Assembly: GCA_035578175.1 (NCBI GenBank) | Contig: JAQMRL010000002.1 | Span: 97,628,748 to 97,692,747 of the forward strand | DNA: 64,000 nt | Direction: 5' to 3' | Origin: Catonia carolina | Lineage: Eukaryota; Arthropoda; Insecta; Hemiptera; Achilidae | Part shown: piece after piece, positions 35,151-45,888 of the stretch | How positions within the stretch are numbered: position 1 is the first letter of the stretch | Layout: every line of letters starts with the position of its first letter | Translations under genes and position numbers: made by a program | Notes under the pieces: model-generated | Database searches by the model: none | Told to the model about the DNA's origin: nothing | Seen by the model: the letters and a program-made list of their open reading frames with translations, nothing else

Positions 35151-35655
35151 TCAGATGATTGACAGTTAGCTATATATTAACAACTTATTATGTAACTCCT
35201 ATTCTAATGTAACTTATTCTAACTATGGAGGGTTTTCCTTTACATTATTTATTGGGTTTTTACCTTAATAGCCTAACGGAAGTTACGGTAAGTGGGAATT
35301 ACCATAACTTCCATTGTTCGTACAATTGTACATTTACAACGGTACACTATTCACTTAAAACACTAAAATTTTGCGCATTCGTGCCTGAGGGGTACTAGAA
35401 AACGCCTAAAGAATTTATATTTTGACCGCTTGCGCCTATGGGTAAAAAATAGGATGACAACGCTCAAGCAATTCATATAACTACTTCTATTATTTTTATT
35501 ATTATTGCGAATAGGCACAATTTCCACGTATTAGCCAAAATACAACGTTCACTTTTCTTTCTTTTAGCCAATATAGATCTGCATTCTATCTTGGCTTTTT
35601 CCAAAAATTCATCATTGTTTTAGACCTCTTATTCCTTATTTCATAAAAAATTCTC
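35151..35655. other. Unassigned sequence with a hairpin
   Basis: Apart from the hairpin at 35278-35312, no feature was recognised. Confidence 0.4.
35278..35312. repeat. 14-bp-stem hairpin
   Basis: GGAAGTTACGGTAA, spacer GTGGGAA, then TTACCATAACTTCC: 13 of 14 pairs match. It could be a small palindromic transcription-factor site pair or a relic of a foldback element. Confidence 0.75.
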
Positions 35656-35657
35656 TA

Positions 35658-36472
35658 TAGATACTGAAGTCACGAGATTGCCTTTTGTGTATAGATGGGC
35701 TGTGAGGAAGGGAAGTGAATTTGACAAGGCTGCCAATCTCAACAATGAGACACTACTCGTACGTTTCACTTTCTAGCATTTTCTACATACATTTTGTAAA
35801 CTGTGGTTTATTCCGAGAAAATTTTTTCTTCATAAACCTTATAAAATAACTGTGACCTGTAATATTGCCTAAAACTGAATTACATGACTAGAAATGTTTG
35901 ATTTACTGTAATTACAAGCTACCTTATTTCATTGGAACCAAATTTTCTACGAATGAATCGCTTTCTTTACTATCGCGGTCACCGGCGTCTTCACTATCAG
36001 TCTCACTTGTATCTCTACCTAACCGTTTCCTTTTTTTACCAGATGTCAACAAAACTGTTCAAGAATAGTTTCTTCACGTCTTTAATTTCCTTCTTTATTT
36101 TCGAATTGTGGAAAGAGAAACATCACAGTAGTTAGCCAATCGCTCATGGCTTTTGTTAACAGGCAGGGAAAGGCATTTTTGTTTAGTTTAAAGTTCACAG
36201 CAATTTATTACATTGCAGAATAGATTTCGTTAAGCACTGTGAATAGTCTGCCCACTTTTTTGAGAAATTAAAATTTCTGTTTACGGTAACAAACAGTTAT
36301 ATTCGTACAGTTAACCTACAAAAGGTTCCGCGATATACTGCATATGCTCTGGGTATAGGCTAAGTTGTTGTGTTTGTTGCACTGAAATTAAAGCAGTCGC
36401 GCATGCGCACTGATGCTTTTACCCCTTTACCCCTTGTTGAAAACAAGGGCAAACTCGTAACTCAAGTAACTA
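35658..36472 (-). mobile_element. Tc1/mariner-like non-autonomous element, copy 2
   Basis: TA flanks each end (35656-35657 and 36473-36474). The termini are inverted: left TAGATACTGAAGTCACGAGA and right (read inward) TAGTTACTTGAGTTACGAGT, both followed by TTGCC. The interior is the reverse complement of copy 1 from the GTCACGAG motif through the CAG acceptor near 10075, including CAGTCGCGCATGCGCACTGA. The AGGCCTATTCCC outer termini of copy 1 are absent, so the two copies share a core but differ in ends. Confidence 0.78.
35940..36278 (-). pseudogene. Broken helix-turn-helix reading frame, copy 2
   Basis: On the minus strand this matches the copy 1 frame: the QTIHS-like start, the LANYCDVSLSTIRK region and the acidic segment ETDSEDAG. 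An extra stretch (RDTS just before ETDSED) is missing in copy 1. The start codon has decayed and frameshifts remain, but the base lost from copy 1 near 9843 is present here. The sequence beyond the GTAGCT donor and CAG acceptor differs from copy 1, so each copy is an independent deletion product. No DDE domain is present. Confidence 0.6.
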
Positions 36473-36474
36473 TA

Positions 36475-38615
36475 GGAGTTGATGACTTATGGAAAATATT
36501 CTAATATCATAATTTTTCTTTCTATATAGGTAATAAAAATATATTTCATAATAACTTTTATATATCATTTGCGAAGATCTACAGTTCTCATCATCGGCAT
36601 GCCTATTTTCTAAGTGATTTATTTAGGAAAAATAAAACTTTTTAGTTAGGTACAATTAGACCACTCTTGCGCCAAATGTGTGAGAAAGAGGTAACTACCC
36701 TACAAATAACTACTATCGTCCCAAATTGATAAGTGTTCTAAAACTCATCTTTTAATATGTATAGAAAGTTTTATTTATCCAGTGATGTTTGCTACATCAA
36801 TTTCAACCCTTCTGAGGCTAGAAGTTGCTAGTTACATATACAGTGTCAAATAAAACTGTTGTTTTAATAGCGATGTAAAGTGGAAATTTTATTTTTAAAT
36901 GTGCATAACCATTATTGTACCAGTCCAATCAATCAGATATGAAAAGGACGGTGATAAGTATATGAACTGACACCACTGGATATCCCTGTTATAAATTCAA
37001 GTAGTTAAAATATGAATTATGATTAGGGCTACCTGTTAAAGGCAGCGAACAAATTGGGCGGTTCTTAATAATGTAAAGTTTGCAAAATACAACAAACAAA
37101 ACATTTAATTTTTCGTGATATTCTTATAAGTGATGTAAAGCTTCCTGTAACCGCTGTTTAGGTCTTGTAACAACTTTAAGCGTTTAGTAGTAGGAATTTT
37201 ATTATCGGATAAAGTATTGTGTGTAAGTAATATGCATAACATTATTTATCTATTTTAATACTATGTAAAACATTAAAAATCGTCTGTGAACACCTTGTTG
37301 GCTTTATCGGTAGCTTATTCAAATGTAATTGGGTGCTGAGTGAGCATCCTAAATTTAATCTTCCTTATTAATTTATACGACTTCCAACTCTGACAATTAA
37401 CATTTCGTTAACGTTTAAGTTTTTAATAAATGTACATTGTTAATTGCTCATTCGTTTTATAAAGCTTAACAGTTTTATTTATGTATTAATCGTGATAATC
37501 CGGCACTCAAAGCCTAGAATGTAGTTGGATTATTATCTGAAAGTCAGGATTACGAAAAGAATAGAGTTTAAATCACGGAAACACTTTCTGGTTTATGATT
37601 TACAATAAATATAATTAAAGTAAGATCTTAAAAAAACATTACAACTGCAGTTTTATTGCCCATAAATTATTTCCATATATATTAATGTATTAATAACCTT
37701 TTCCCCATCTTCAAGTTTATCAATTCCCACCGTATATTTGTTATTTCTCTTCCATTTTATGTAGTACTTAAGAAAATGAACATCTGGATTATGAAGAGTA
37801 AATTGTGTTTGAAATTCATAAACAAATAACGGTTCTTACAATTCACTCGTAAAATGTAGACAAGTTCGCATGCTGTTAAAGTTTTTTCCGTTTTAATAAG
37901 CTTATGTAGGCTAGGTCTTTGGCCTGTAATATTATAGAAACTAAGGAAAGGATGTATGCAAACTTAAAAAAGTTATTCGTAAAAGAGATAGGCAGCTTAC
38001 ATGTTGAGTGAATGGAGGATCTTTCATTTGATTGGTTGTTTGGAACTTAACCTAACTTACTGAAGTACATAAAGCGACGTCAGATGCATTAAAACTTATT
38101 CGAAGAGGGAAGATGACTGACAAGTATATGGGGGTACGGATGGCGTTTACGTTCTCTCCAATAAATAATAATTGTAAAATAAAGTTATTAAGGTGAATAG
38201 AGGTCAATGACCTATAGATAATATTAATGTTATTATTTATTAGTACCTATTACAGATATTAAACCTACTTTATTTGCTTGTTTACTCACTTCACGCGACA
38301 TGAGATTTTACTTAACCTAATCCCTATCTCCAGCACTCCATTCGCTGATGTTGCCGCCACTTTACTCCATTCTTTCCTCTCTTCAAACAGTTTTTTATCT
38401 CATCTAAATGGCTAAAATTTGATCGAATTGGTATGAAGAACCTTTTTATGGTTTCCTTGTAGATTTTATTTTTATTCAGAGCTGGTAACTAAAGTAAAAC
38501 TACCGAATGAGTTGATAAAATGTCACAAATGTATTAGGCCTACTCCCGTGAAAAGATTTACGGTAAATAAATCTCCATTAATACTCGTATATTCTTTAAA
38601 ATTAACCAATGATTG
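36475..38615. other. Unassigned AT-rich sequence
   Basis: No gene recognised. Near 38280-38400 a GC-richer patch has no clear coding frame. Confidence 0.45.
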
Positions 38616-39478
38616 CCTCCATTTTGTAGTGGTTAGCGTGCTAGCATACAAAGGAAAGATCCCGGGATCGATTCCCAGCTAGGGTCTGGAAATTACTACT
38701 TGTCAAAACCCACCCTTCTAGTTCCATAACCCGACGTAGTCGCTGTTACACGATATTAAATAAAACTAAAAAAAAATTAAGTAGTCGTCTCTCTCTATTT
38801 TAGCATGTCAAAAGGGAAGATCCCGGGTTCAATTCCCGGGGTCTGGAAATTATTACAAGTCTAAACCCACCGTTCTATACTCTATCCCATGAAACCGTGC
38901 AGCACGTCAAAACATAAATGTATTAAAATTGTTATTGAACTTAGCGCGATCCATTCGAGTACAAAAATTGTTCGCTTATCAGATGAAACTTGCTGTATAC
39001 TAATTGAAACATATACTAAATACAAAATACGACAGTACCATTAGAAAGAATTCATACAGTAAGACTATTATAAAACATCCGGTCTGTCGTCGGTTGCTTC
39101 GACTGAAGGCGCTGGTAGAGTGAAACATGATTATGGATCCTTTTTACTGACTTCAACCCGTAGTCTGTTTATATCTGCTGCACGGTTCTGTGGGATATTT
39201 TATAGTTCCAAAACCCAACGTAGCCACTGTTAATACGATTATTTAATAAAACTAAAAAAAAGTTAAGTAGTCTCATTCTATTTTAGCATGTCAAAAGGGA
39301 AGATCCTGGGTTCAGTTCCCGGCTTGGGTCTGGAAATTATTACAAGTCAAAACCCACCATTTTTGTTCTATTACCCAACGTAGCCTCTAGTAATACGATT
39401 ATTTAATAAAACTAAAAAAAATTAAGTAGTCGTCTAGCTCTAGTTTAGCATGTCAAAAGATTTTCTACGTTCGAATTT
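38616..39478 (+). repeat. Tandem array of SINE-A units
   Basis: The first unit is a nearly whole SINE-A (TTTTGTAGTGGTTAGCGTGC, GATCCCGGGATCGATTCCCA, TAGGGTCTGGAAATTACTAC, TTAAATAAAACTAAAAA). It is joined by TTAAGTAGTCGTC and TAGCATGTCAAAA to further units that lack the A-box. The junction TAGCATGTCAAAA occurs at 38801, 39284 and 39446. The last interval is 162 bases; the first, 483, falls to about 170 after removing the inserted MITE. This is local tandem duplication, not repeated retroposition. Confidence 0.82.
38885..39195. mobile_element. MITE inserted into the SINE-A array
   Basis: The inverted termini are TCCCATGAAACCGTGCAGCA on the left and TCCCACAGAACCGTGCAGCA (read inward) on the right, 17 of 20 identical. 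TA is duplicated at 38883-38884 and 39196-39197. Removing the 311 bases restores the SINE-A body between its CCACCGTTCTA and GTTCCAAAACCCAACG parts. No coding capacity. TA target and length fit a Tc1/mariner-group MITE. Confidence 0.85.
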
Positions 39479-40499
39479 TAAGGGATTAATGATTTAAGTA
39501 AATTTGTAAACTGAGTATTTGAACTGGATTGAATTAAAGTATGTTCAATTAAATTCATACTTTTGAGATACGGAGTTTTACAAAAAGTATATCTTAATAA
39601 AATCTGCTGTTTATTTATAATTTTTATTTCTTTTGAATAGATAAACTGTTAAACACTAATACATATTTTTAGTTGTGATAACAATTAAAAAAATGAGAAT
39701 AAATATCCGCTTAATGACGTTGTGGAGAACAATGCCCAGTGAAGCTAGTTAAATTCTAAATTAACCCTTCTGAATAACGCTCTTCTTTACTGATGATAAT
39801 CAATTATCAACTTCTACCTCTCAATTCCAACGTCTGTTCAGACGCTAACTAGATTTTCTGGTAGTGTTTGTGAATTTAATTTCCTTTTACTATTTTCGTT
39901 CAGTTTGGATCTGAAACGTTGGTAAATTTAAAAAATTTGTCGTTCAAGTATGGTATACGTAAATATTGTATCGGTATTTATAAATTTACCTATTTATAAA
40001 TTGTTTTATGTTTAAATTGACTACAAAAAAGTAAGTACGACGATGAATTTATCTCAAATATTTTCTCCACTTTCTGCGAAGCCAATGATTACGGTTGCTT
40101 GTAAAAAGTGGACAGCTCGAATCGCCGATTAAGTGGATTGTTATTGTTGTCTAAGTTTCATTTAAATCACTAGTGTATCTGGTACATTGTTTCCTTGTAA
40201 TTAATAAACTTAAAGCCTTAATATTTTTTACATACTGGTATAATAAAAGTATTTGTATATCCTGTAATATTATACGACAACTTGGCATACGTATGTTTAT
40301 ATGTCAAACTGTTCTCGAAAACGCATCTAACGATTTTTCTGAAAGTTCTTGTATAAGGGTTTTCAGGGTCTACAAATTGATTGCGCTAGGTCTAATATTG
40401 CAAAACATCAACTCGCTAAATGTAATTTAAACAATAGGCTGGCTTCTGATAAAATAAACAATAACAGATGATGTAGTAAACAAATACACGTTATGGTAG
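39479..40499. other. Unassigned AT-rich sequence
   Basis: No gene recognised. A TAAATTTACCTATTTATAAATTG palindrome-like patch near 39980 is low complexity. Confidence 0.45.
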
Positions 40500-40625
40500 T
40501 TGAGGGTAATAACAGACGGATGGCGCGTTGACGCCCCGTTGCCGCGCAGCCAACGTTGTGCGGTAGTGCACACGAACGACAAAAAATAGCGTCTACGTGA
40601 CGGTACCCCATCCGTGCAATGTGTC
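40500..40625. other. Short CpG-rich island
   Basis: About 125 bases hold over a dozen CpG dinucleotides (for example GATGGCGCGTTGACGCCCCG and CCGCGCAGCCAACG) in a region otherwise poor in them. A 67-codon minus-strand frame crosses it but resembles nothing known. It could be an old promoter-type island or a fragment of a young GC-rich element; neither is supported by further motifs. Confidence 0.4.
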
Positions 40626-40828
40626 GGTCTTTATTTCGTATATTGCAGTGTGAGTATGGAGGTGTATAAAAAAAGTTGTCATTTCTTATTTAGTTAAAAT
40701 AAATATCTGTACTGTAAGAAAATTAATGTTTTGGGTACATCCACTTGTTAGTCGTGTTAGGTTAGATAACTCTCACACCTAGTATCTTAAATTTCTCTAT
40801 ACCTTTTCACTCCTTGTATAATTTTTTG

Positions 40829-40997
40829 TTTTTTTTTTTGTTTTACGTCTGACTGTTTCGCAATTTCCGCTAATGCAGACGGTGGAGATTGCTGATATAT
40901 GAAAATGAGTGATGAGAAAATGCCAGACCTAACCAGGAATCGAACCCGGGACCCCGGCGTAGAAGCCAGTTGCGTTAACCACTACACCAACGGGCCT
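40829..40997 (-). repeat. SINE-B copy with intact A and B boxes
   Basis: On the minus strand it starts CCCGTTGGTGTAGTGGTTAA (A-box) and continues TCCCGGGTTCGATTCCTGG (B-box), TTAGGTCTGGCATTTTCTCA, CCACCGTCTGCATTAGCGG and ACGTAAAACAAAAAA. The body tail matches 41616-41788 while the head comes from a SINE-A-like tRNA region with the GGTTAGGTCTGG junction. No exact target-site duplication was seen. Confidence 0.88.
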
Positions 40998-41033
40998 TTT
41001 TTTCTATAACACTTTCTCCTATAAGGTGTTCTA

Positions 41034-41344
41034 CAGGGTGGCCCATTTGTCGTTTTCCCCAATATTTTCGGAAATCGGAAGAAAGGTTAATGGAATAAGA
41101 AACCTATAGACAAAAAACAAATTTATTATATGAACTGTACATATAATTATACGAGTTATTAGAGTAATTATACTCGTATTACCTTAAAAATGTTATAGCA
41201 GATGTTCAAAATGGCCACCATGATTCTCTATATACACTTTATACAGCGACATGTAAAACTGATTCAAAAATTTGTTACACTATTACCAACTTATCAAAAT
41301 GAAATGTCCCATCTCATGGGGAAACCGACTTACGGGCCACCCGG
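41034..41344. mobile_element. Mariner-type MITE
   Basis: The inverted termini are CAGGGTGGCCCATTTGTCGT and (right, read inward) CCGGGTGGCCCGTAAGTCGG, both followed by TTTCCCC. TA flanks each end (41032-41033 and 41345-41346). The 311 bases are AT-rich, with GTTCAAAATGGCCACCATGA inside, and have no transposase frame. The terminal sequence style and TA target fit the mariner superfamily. Confidence 0.88.
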
Positions 41345-41615
41345 TATTTCAATTTCCGCCGTTGCAAAGTAACGCGATGATACATTTTTGCGTGAGAACA
41401 GAATTTGAATAAGGAGTGGGATCTCAGCAAAAACCCAACCAATGTTGACGGTCGTCTGTACTGAACTATTATCAACAATGAACCACTTCACCGCTTCAAC
41501 GGCTTGTTAACGCGACGGTAAAGTAGTACCAATGGTTGAAAAATCCAACGTTGTCCGACGTCGAGTCACTGGCACGTTACCGTTCTATCATCTGTCCTTC
41601 ACAATCTGACTTATG

Positions 41616-41788
41616 CCGACCGCATTGGCGCAGTTGGTAACGTGCTCGCCTCTCATCATGCGGTCCTGGGTTCGAATCCCACTCAGGCACGGCATATTTT
41701 CATACGTCACAAAAAATCATTTCATCCTCCACCGTCTGCATTAGCAGTAATTGCAGAACAGCCGGACGTTAAACAAAAAAAAAAAAAA
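41616..41788 (+). repeat. Young SINE-B insertion, complete
   Basis: This is a full tRNA-derived SINE: head GACCGCATTGGCGCAGTTGG, B-box GGGTTCGAATCCC, body CTCAGGCACGGCATATTTTC and CCACCGTCTGCATTAGCAGT, then CCGGACGTTAAACAAAA and an A tail. It is bounded by the exact 13-base duplication AATCTGACTTATG (41603-41615 and 41789-41801). Exact duplications and intact promoter boxes make it the youngest SINE in the window. It would have been moved by a LINE reverse transcriptase supplied in trans. Confidence 0.95.
41626..41679 (+). promoter_or_regulatory. Internal Pol III promoter of SINE-B (A box and B box)
   Basis: A box TGGCGCAGTTGG at 41626-41637 and B box GGTTCGAATCC at 41669-41679, spaced as in a tRNA gene. 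Both fit the tRNA consensus, so transcription by RNA polymerase III is plausible. Confidence 0.85.
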
Positions 41789-41801
41789 AATCTGACTTAT
41801 G

Positions 41802-44325
41802 TACGTAACTCACCGCCCAACGGTAACGCACGGTCCGTCTGTAACTGGCTTTAAATGTAAAGACTACGTCAGAACTCCTTCAATGGCTTATCTATTATCA
41901 ACCCATTATATTACCATTCTTTTCGGAAATCGATCATAATCTGCAACTTAGAGAATTCGAAGTATTGGTAATACGGTACTTTTACATAAAAATAATACAC
42001 ATTGCATTCCGTGCACTATTTCTGCTTAAATGTTGTTTTACCGATGTTTATTTATCTTTTGTTTTGTCGATTTGGTTTTCCAGACCGATAAACATACTAA
42101 CCTTTAACAATTGGAAGTTCTATTCTCTGAACGTTCAGACCGTATAATTCCTGATAACGCATCGAACTTTATCTGATAATAGTGGATTAAAGGAAGTTTT
42201 TTCAACGTATTAATAGGATTATTTTACAAAAGAGGTTTTTTCAATATTACAAAAAACAAAAGGTTTTATTTTAAAATAAAATTGAACCGTTATTTTTATT
42301 AAATCGATAATGTAACGGATTGATCGTTTGTTTTCTTTCATCTTCTCAATGGCCTATTGTAAATTATTTAAAGAATTCTTTTTAAGATAACATTTGCTTT
42401 CCAATTTTCTTAAATGGTAGCCTCTTTTCAATCGGTTTAAGTAAGACCTATTTTATAAGTTTTTAATGAAACCCTAATCTATGTTTTTTCGTTTCTTAAG
42501 AAGAACAATACATTTGATTAAATGTATTATTTAACAGATGATATTGAAGTATTTTCTATAGAATCCAGCATTAATTTGTGTTTTGGTAACAAATAAGTCT
42601 AAAATTGTTTGATATAATTATTACAATTAAAGAGCTGAATGGGTGATTATATGTAACGTTTTTTTAAAGAAACTTAGTTCTTGTGATTGGTACAAGTGTC
42701 AAGTGCATATTTAGTTTTGTAGATAACATAAAATGTTCTGTCTGTACAGTATAAGAACATTCAAATGATGAACATGCAGTGTTAAATTTATGTTGTGTTT
42801 TGGATAAAGATGTTTTATCACGTGACACCTTCTACTATTAGAATTAATTAAAATCTAATTGGCATTATCTTTTTAAAATAATAACTATTAATTGTGGTAA
42901 TAAACATCTATCTTCATTAATAAAAGGTATTAAGTTTCTCATTGAAACAAATATCCTATAAAAAACTTCGTTTAATTATTAAAACACAGGTAGGTTACAT
43001 TATATAATACAAAATTTTTGGTGGGTGAAGGTGTTGTTTGCATTAGAAAATGATAATAAAAACTAACGTTTGAAGAACTTTTAATTACAGAATATGAATC
43101 TTCCTCTAGGGATATTATACAGGTTCAAAATGAAAGAAATGATAAGTTGCGAAAAGATGGACGCCTTTGGACTTAAATCGCATTTATCTGAAAACTGTAT
43201 TTTTTGTTGCATAGGACCTTCATCCCCTGAGCTCTTTAGTTATTAATACTCCATTACTGATTCATATAGTTAGCCTACGGATATCTAATAATTAAGTAAT
43301 ATTTTTGTTGCTGAAGAACAAAGATTGAAGAGAATATTTTGTGCAAATGGTTGTCAGATTTGCAAATCACCGCTGTTTAAAACTGGTAGGAGGAGCTTTC
43401 CAACCAGCAATCGAGACGCCATTTCGTTTTGTAAACTTATGACAAAATGCCTTCTCATATTGTGCCTTCGGTCTGAATCACTTCAGTATACCGTACCCAA
43501 AGCGAGTTTATTGATGTTAATTATTCTTAATGAAATTATTCGTCGGTTAAGAATACGTTTATGCATGGTTTCTTTCTTTTTTCATGATAGAAAATCTTTC
43601 GTACAGAAAATCGCATACATGGTTTAACTAATAAAGACTATTGTTTTACGTAATATTTTGAGAGATTTTTACTCCGGTTTGTTTTCGGGTGATTAGAACG
43701 GATCTACTGACGCGTATAGAAACATTAGAATTTAAATGATATAGGGCCTATGTATTTTTTTTTTACATAAGACAAGCGTTTTCGTTTTTGCAAAACGTTC
43801 AATTAATCTGTAGGCCTACATGCAGTACTTCTAGAACGGACTTTAAAGTCGTGGGACATCGCGATTTAATGAAAGTCTGTGTCAGTGCTTAATTGTGCGA
43901 TTCGTCAAGAGACAAATATCCTGTTTTTAAACGCAGTACTTTTGGCTTGACTGTGTTGAGGTTCGTAACAGTCTTTAAATTAAGATATAAGTCTCGTTTT
44001 ATCTTCCTTTCTTCTTTTTCTTGGTTAGTTTTTTTTAGTGCTCTCAGTTAATTTTTAACTTGCGTTCTTCCTTAGTAATTTTTTTTTTTCTAAAAATAAA
44101 TAAATATTTATTGTCGAGTAAGATAATTTGTAAATATTTTCCGATAATAGCCAAAAATCAAACCCGAGGAATTCTGCTTTGTTGTCTTCCGTGGTATCGA
44201 GGCGGTAAATATAATTGTGTTAGTAACACAAACAATAAAAACAGCGTGTAATTGTGTTGTGACAGGCCTACTAATATTATAAATAAGTAACATTTGTTTG
44301 TCTGTACGTGGTAATTTCAGAAATT
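41802..44325. other. Unassigned AT-rich sequence
   Basis: No gene recognised. A 100-codon open stretch at 43325-43627 is cysteine- and serine-containing at its start but has no zinc-finger spacing or other domain I can name. Confidence 0.45.
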
Positions 44326-44337
44326 ACCAATAAAACA

Positions 44338-44714
44338 TTTTATGGAAGCATTTTATGGAAACATTTTAAAACAAATTATGGAAGTGAGGCATGGGTGCTG
44401 ACGAGAAAACAGGAATCAAGAATCCAGTCAGCGGAAATGCGATTTCTAAGGCAAGTTAAGGGCTGCACAAGAGAGGATCGCATTCGTAATGAAGTAATAA
44501 GGAATGAATGCGGTGCCCAACCATTGTTGAACACTATAAGGACATACAAAGAAAAGTGGTCAGAGCATGTGTTAAGAATGTCCCAAGATCGCCTTCCATT
44601 AAATGCATTGATCCATAATCCGACAGGTAAAAGATGTATTGGTAGACCGAGGAAGAGATGGACGCCGGAACAGGCTAACTCACAGCCTAATCCATGAAGA
44701 CGACGACGACGACG
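44338..44714 (+). mobile_element. 5'-truncated LINE with (GAC)n tail and target-site duplications
   Basis: ACCAATAAAACA at 44326-44337 recurs exactly at 44715-44726, so this is a discrete target-primed insertion of about 377 bases. The 3' end is CACAGCCTAATCCATGAA followed by five or six GAC/ACG triplets. The 5' junction carries a small internal repeat of CATTTTATGGAA. Confidence 0.9.
44371..44697 (+). CDS. LINE polyprotein C-terminal fragment
   Basis: The frame reads YGSEAWVLTRKQESRIQSAE, MRFLRQVKGCTREDRIRNEV, LLNTIRTYKEKWSEHVLRM and GRPRKRWTPEQ before the stop. These are the post-reverse-transcriptase motifs of insect endonuclease/reverse-transcriptase LINEs: the YG-E-W block, the R-x-R-N-E block, the K-W-x-E-H-x-x-R-M block and the GRPRKRW block near the C-terminus. 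The frame is open from a non-element ATG at 44308, but only the part after about 44371 is LINE protein. The reverse transcriptase and endonuclease domains are not present, so it has no activity. The good frame and exact duplications imply recent insertion. Confidence 0.88.
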   Translation, partial: TNYGSEAWVLTRKQESRIQSAEMRFLRQVKGCTREDRIRNEVIRNECGAQPLLNTIRTYKEKWSEHVLRMSQDRLPLNALIHNPTGKRCIGRPRKRWTPEQANSQPNP

Positions 44715-44726
44715 ACCAATAAAACA

Positions 44727-45541
44727 ATTAAAACAATACAATACAATAAAACAATTTCTTATTGATTTAAAACAAACATTTTGTTAAATTTTTAAATTTT
44801 GCAAATTATTTGTGATTGGTAAAATAAAGTTATCTTTTTAATCTTATCTGTCATTTGGGAGGTTATTTCTTCAGTCTGTTGTATATTTCTATTCTACCGT
44901 ATCGTTTGTTATGCAGTCAAATACTGGTATAGTACAGTACCACCCTAATATGATATCTTTTACTCTTTCCTCTTTTCGAAAGTTTTGAAAATTATTTACG
45001 GGATGATATCCAAAAAAATAATGCCACATCCGATTATTGCATAGAAAACTACTTAGGCCTAAGCTTCCAAAAACTCAAAACGTTCAACGTTTTTAAGAAA
45101 TAGATTTTACGTACTTTTTCTTATAACACATTATTCTCTAATCGTATCTCTTCCCCCTTTCACTGGTGATTCATAACAATGTAAAAAAACTTGTTTCTAG
45201 TTTTCTTGTATTAATTGGTTTTATTTGTACAGCGAAATATTGCTTTGAACTTGTTAGGTTGTGTGAGAAGTTGTACGATTTAAGTTTAGTGTGCCGCGAA
45301 TTGCAGCGAGCGGTGGGTTGTTATTAGTAAGATAAAAATCCTTTTAGAGTTTTTCTCACAATTTCTTTTGTTAAACATTAAGTTTTTAAACAATTTCTTG
45401 AGATACATAATAAATTTTTCTAGTTTTTATTTATTAAATGAATAATTTCACGATTTAATATTTATAATTAAAAATAGTACTAATTAATTAAAATGTCAAG
45501 AACTAACAAGTGCTTGTAATTAACGGGATGTGATATTGCTG
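44727..45541. other. Unassigned AT-rich sequence
   Basis: No gene or repeat recognised. Confidence 0.45.
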
Positions 45542-45575
45542 TCACGTGATTTAATAGCAATGGCAAAATCACGTG
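45542..45575. promoter_or_regulatory. Inverted pair of CACGTG E-boxes
   Basis: TCACGTGATTT and AAATCACGTG form an inverted pair with a 13-base spacer. CACGTG with flanking T/A is the site of bHLH-zip factors such as USF, MITF/TFEB or Myc-Max relatives. No adjacent promoter or gene start was recognised, so function is conjecture. Confidence 0.35.
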
Positions 45576-45888
45576 CAGAACACTCGTCATGCTTTTCCCT
45601 GCATGCATTTGTCTTGTATACCGGGCGCTCAGTAATTCCTTGTGAATTCCCTGTTAAAGTATCCGTAATTAAAAATTATATTTTTACGTATTTGTTATGT
45701 TACGAAAATCAAATTCTTTGTCAGAATTAATTTACCCCGTTTTGGGTGTTAAAAGAGAAGTTTTAGAAGCAAAACAGTTTGGCGTTTTTTATGTCGTAAG
45801 TTTTTTTTATGTAAAGAAGTTAAATTTACTTGCCTTGTGCTTAAATTATTCTTGAGGAAAAGTAGCGTAGGCCTATACCAAACTTTTT

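Noticed and set aside
38830..38880. tRNA gene in the SINE array
   Set aside because: Only the B-box half is present and it repeats in tandem with SINE body sequence.
38616..39478. CRISPR-like array of spaced repeats
   Set aside because: The period is 160 bases, the units are SINEs and the context is eukaryotic.
41616..41690. tRNA gene
   Set aside because: It has tRNA-like A and B boxes, but it continues into a SINE body with an A tail and target duplications and lacks a complete acceptor stem.
43325..43627. 100-codon open stretch with several cysteines
   Set aside because: Cysteine spacing fits no known finger, and the second half has random AT-rich composition.
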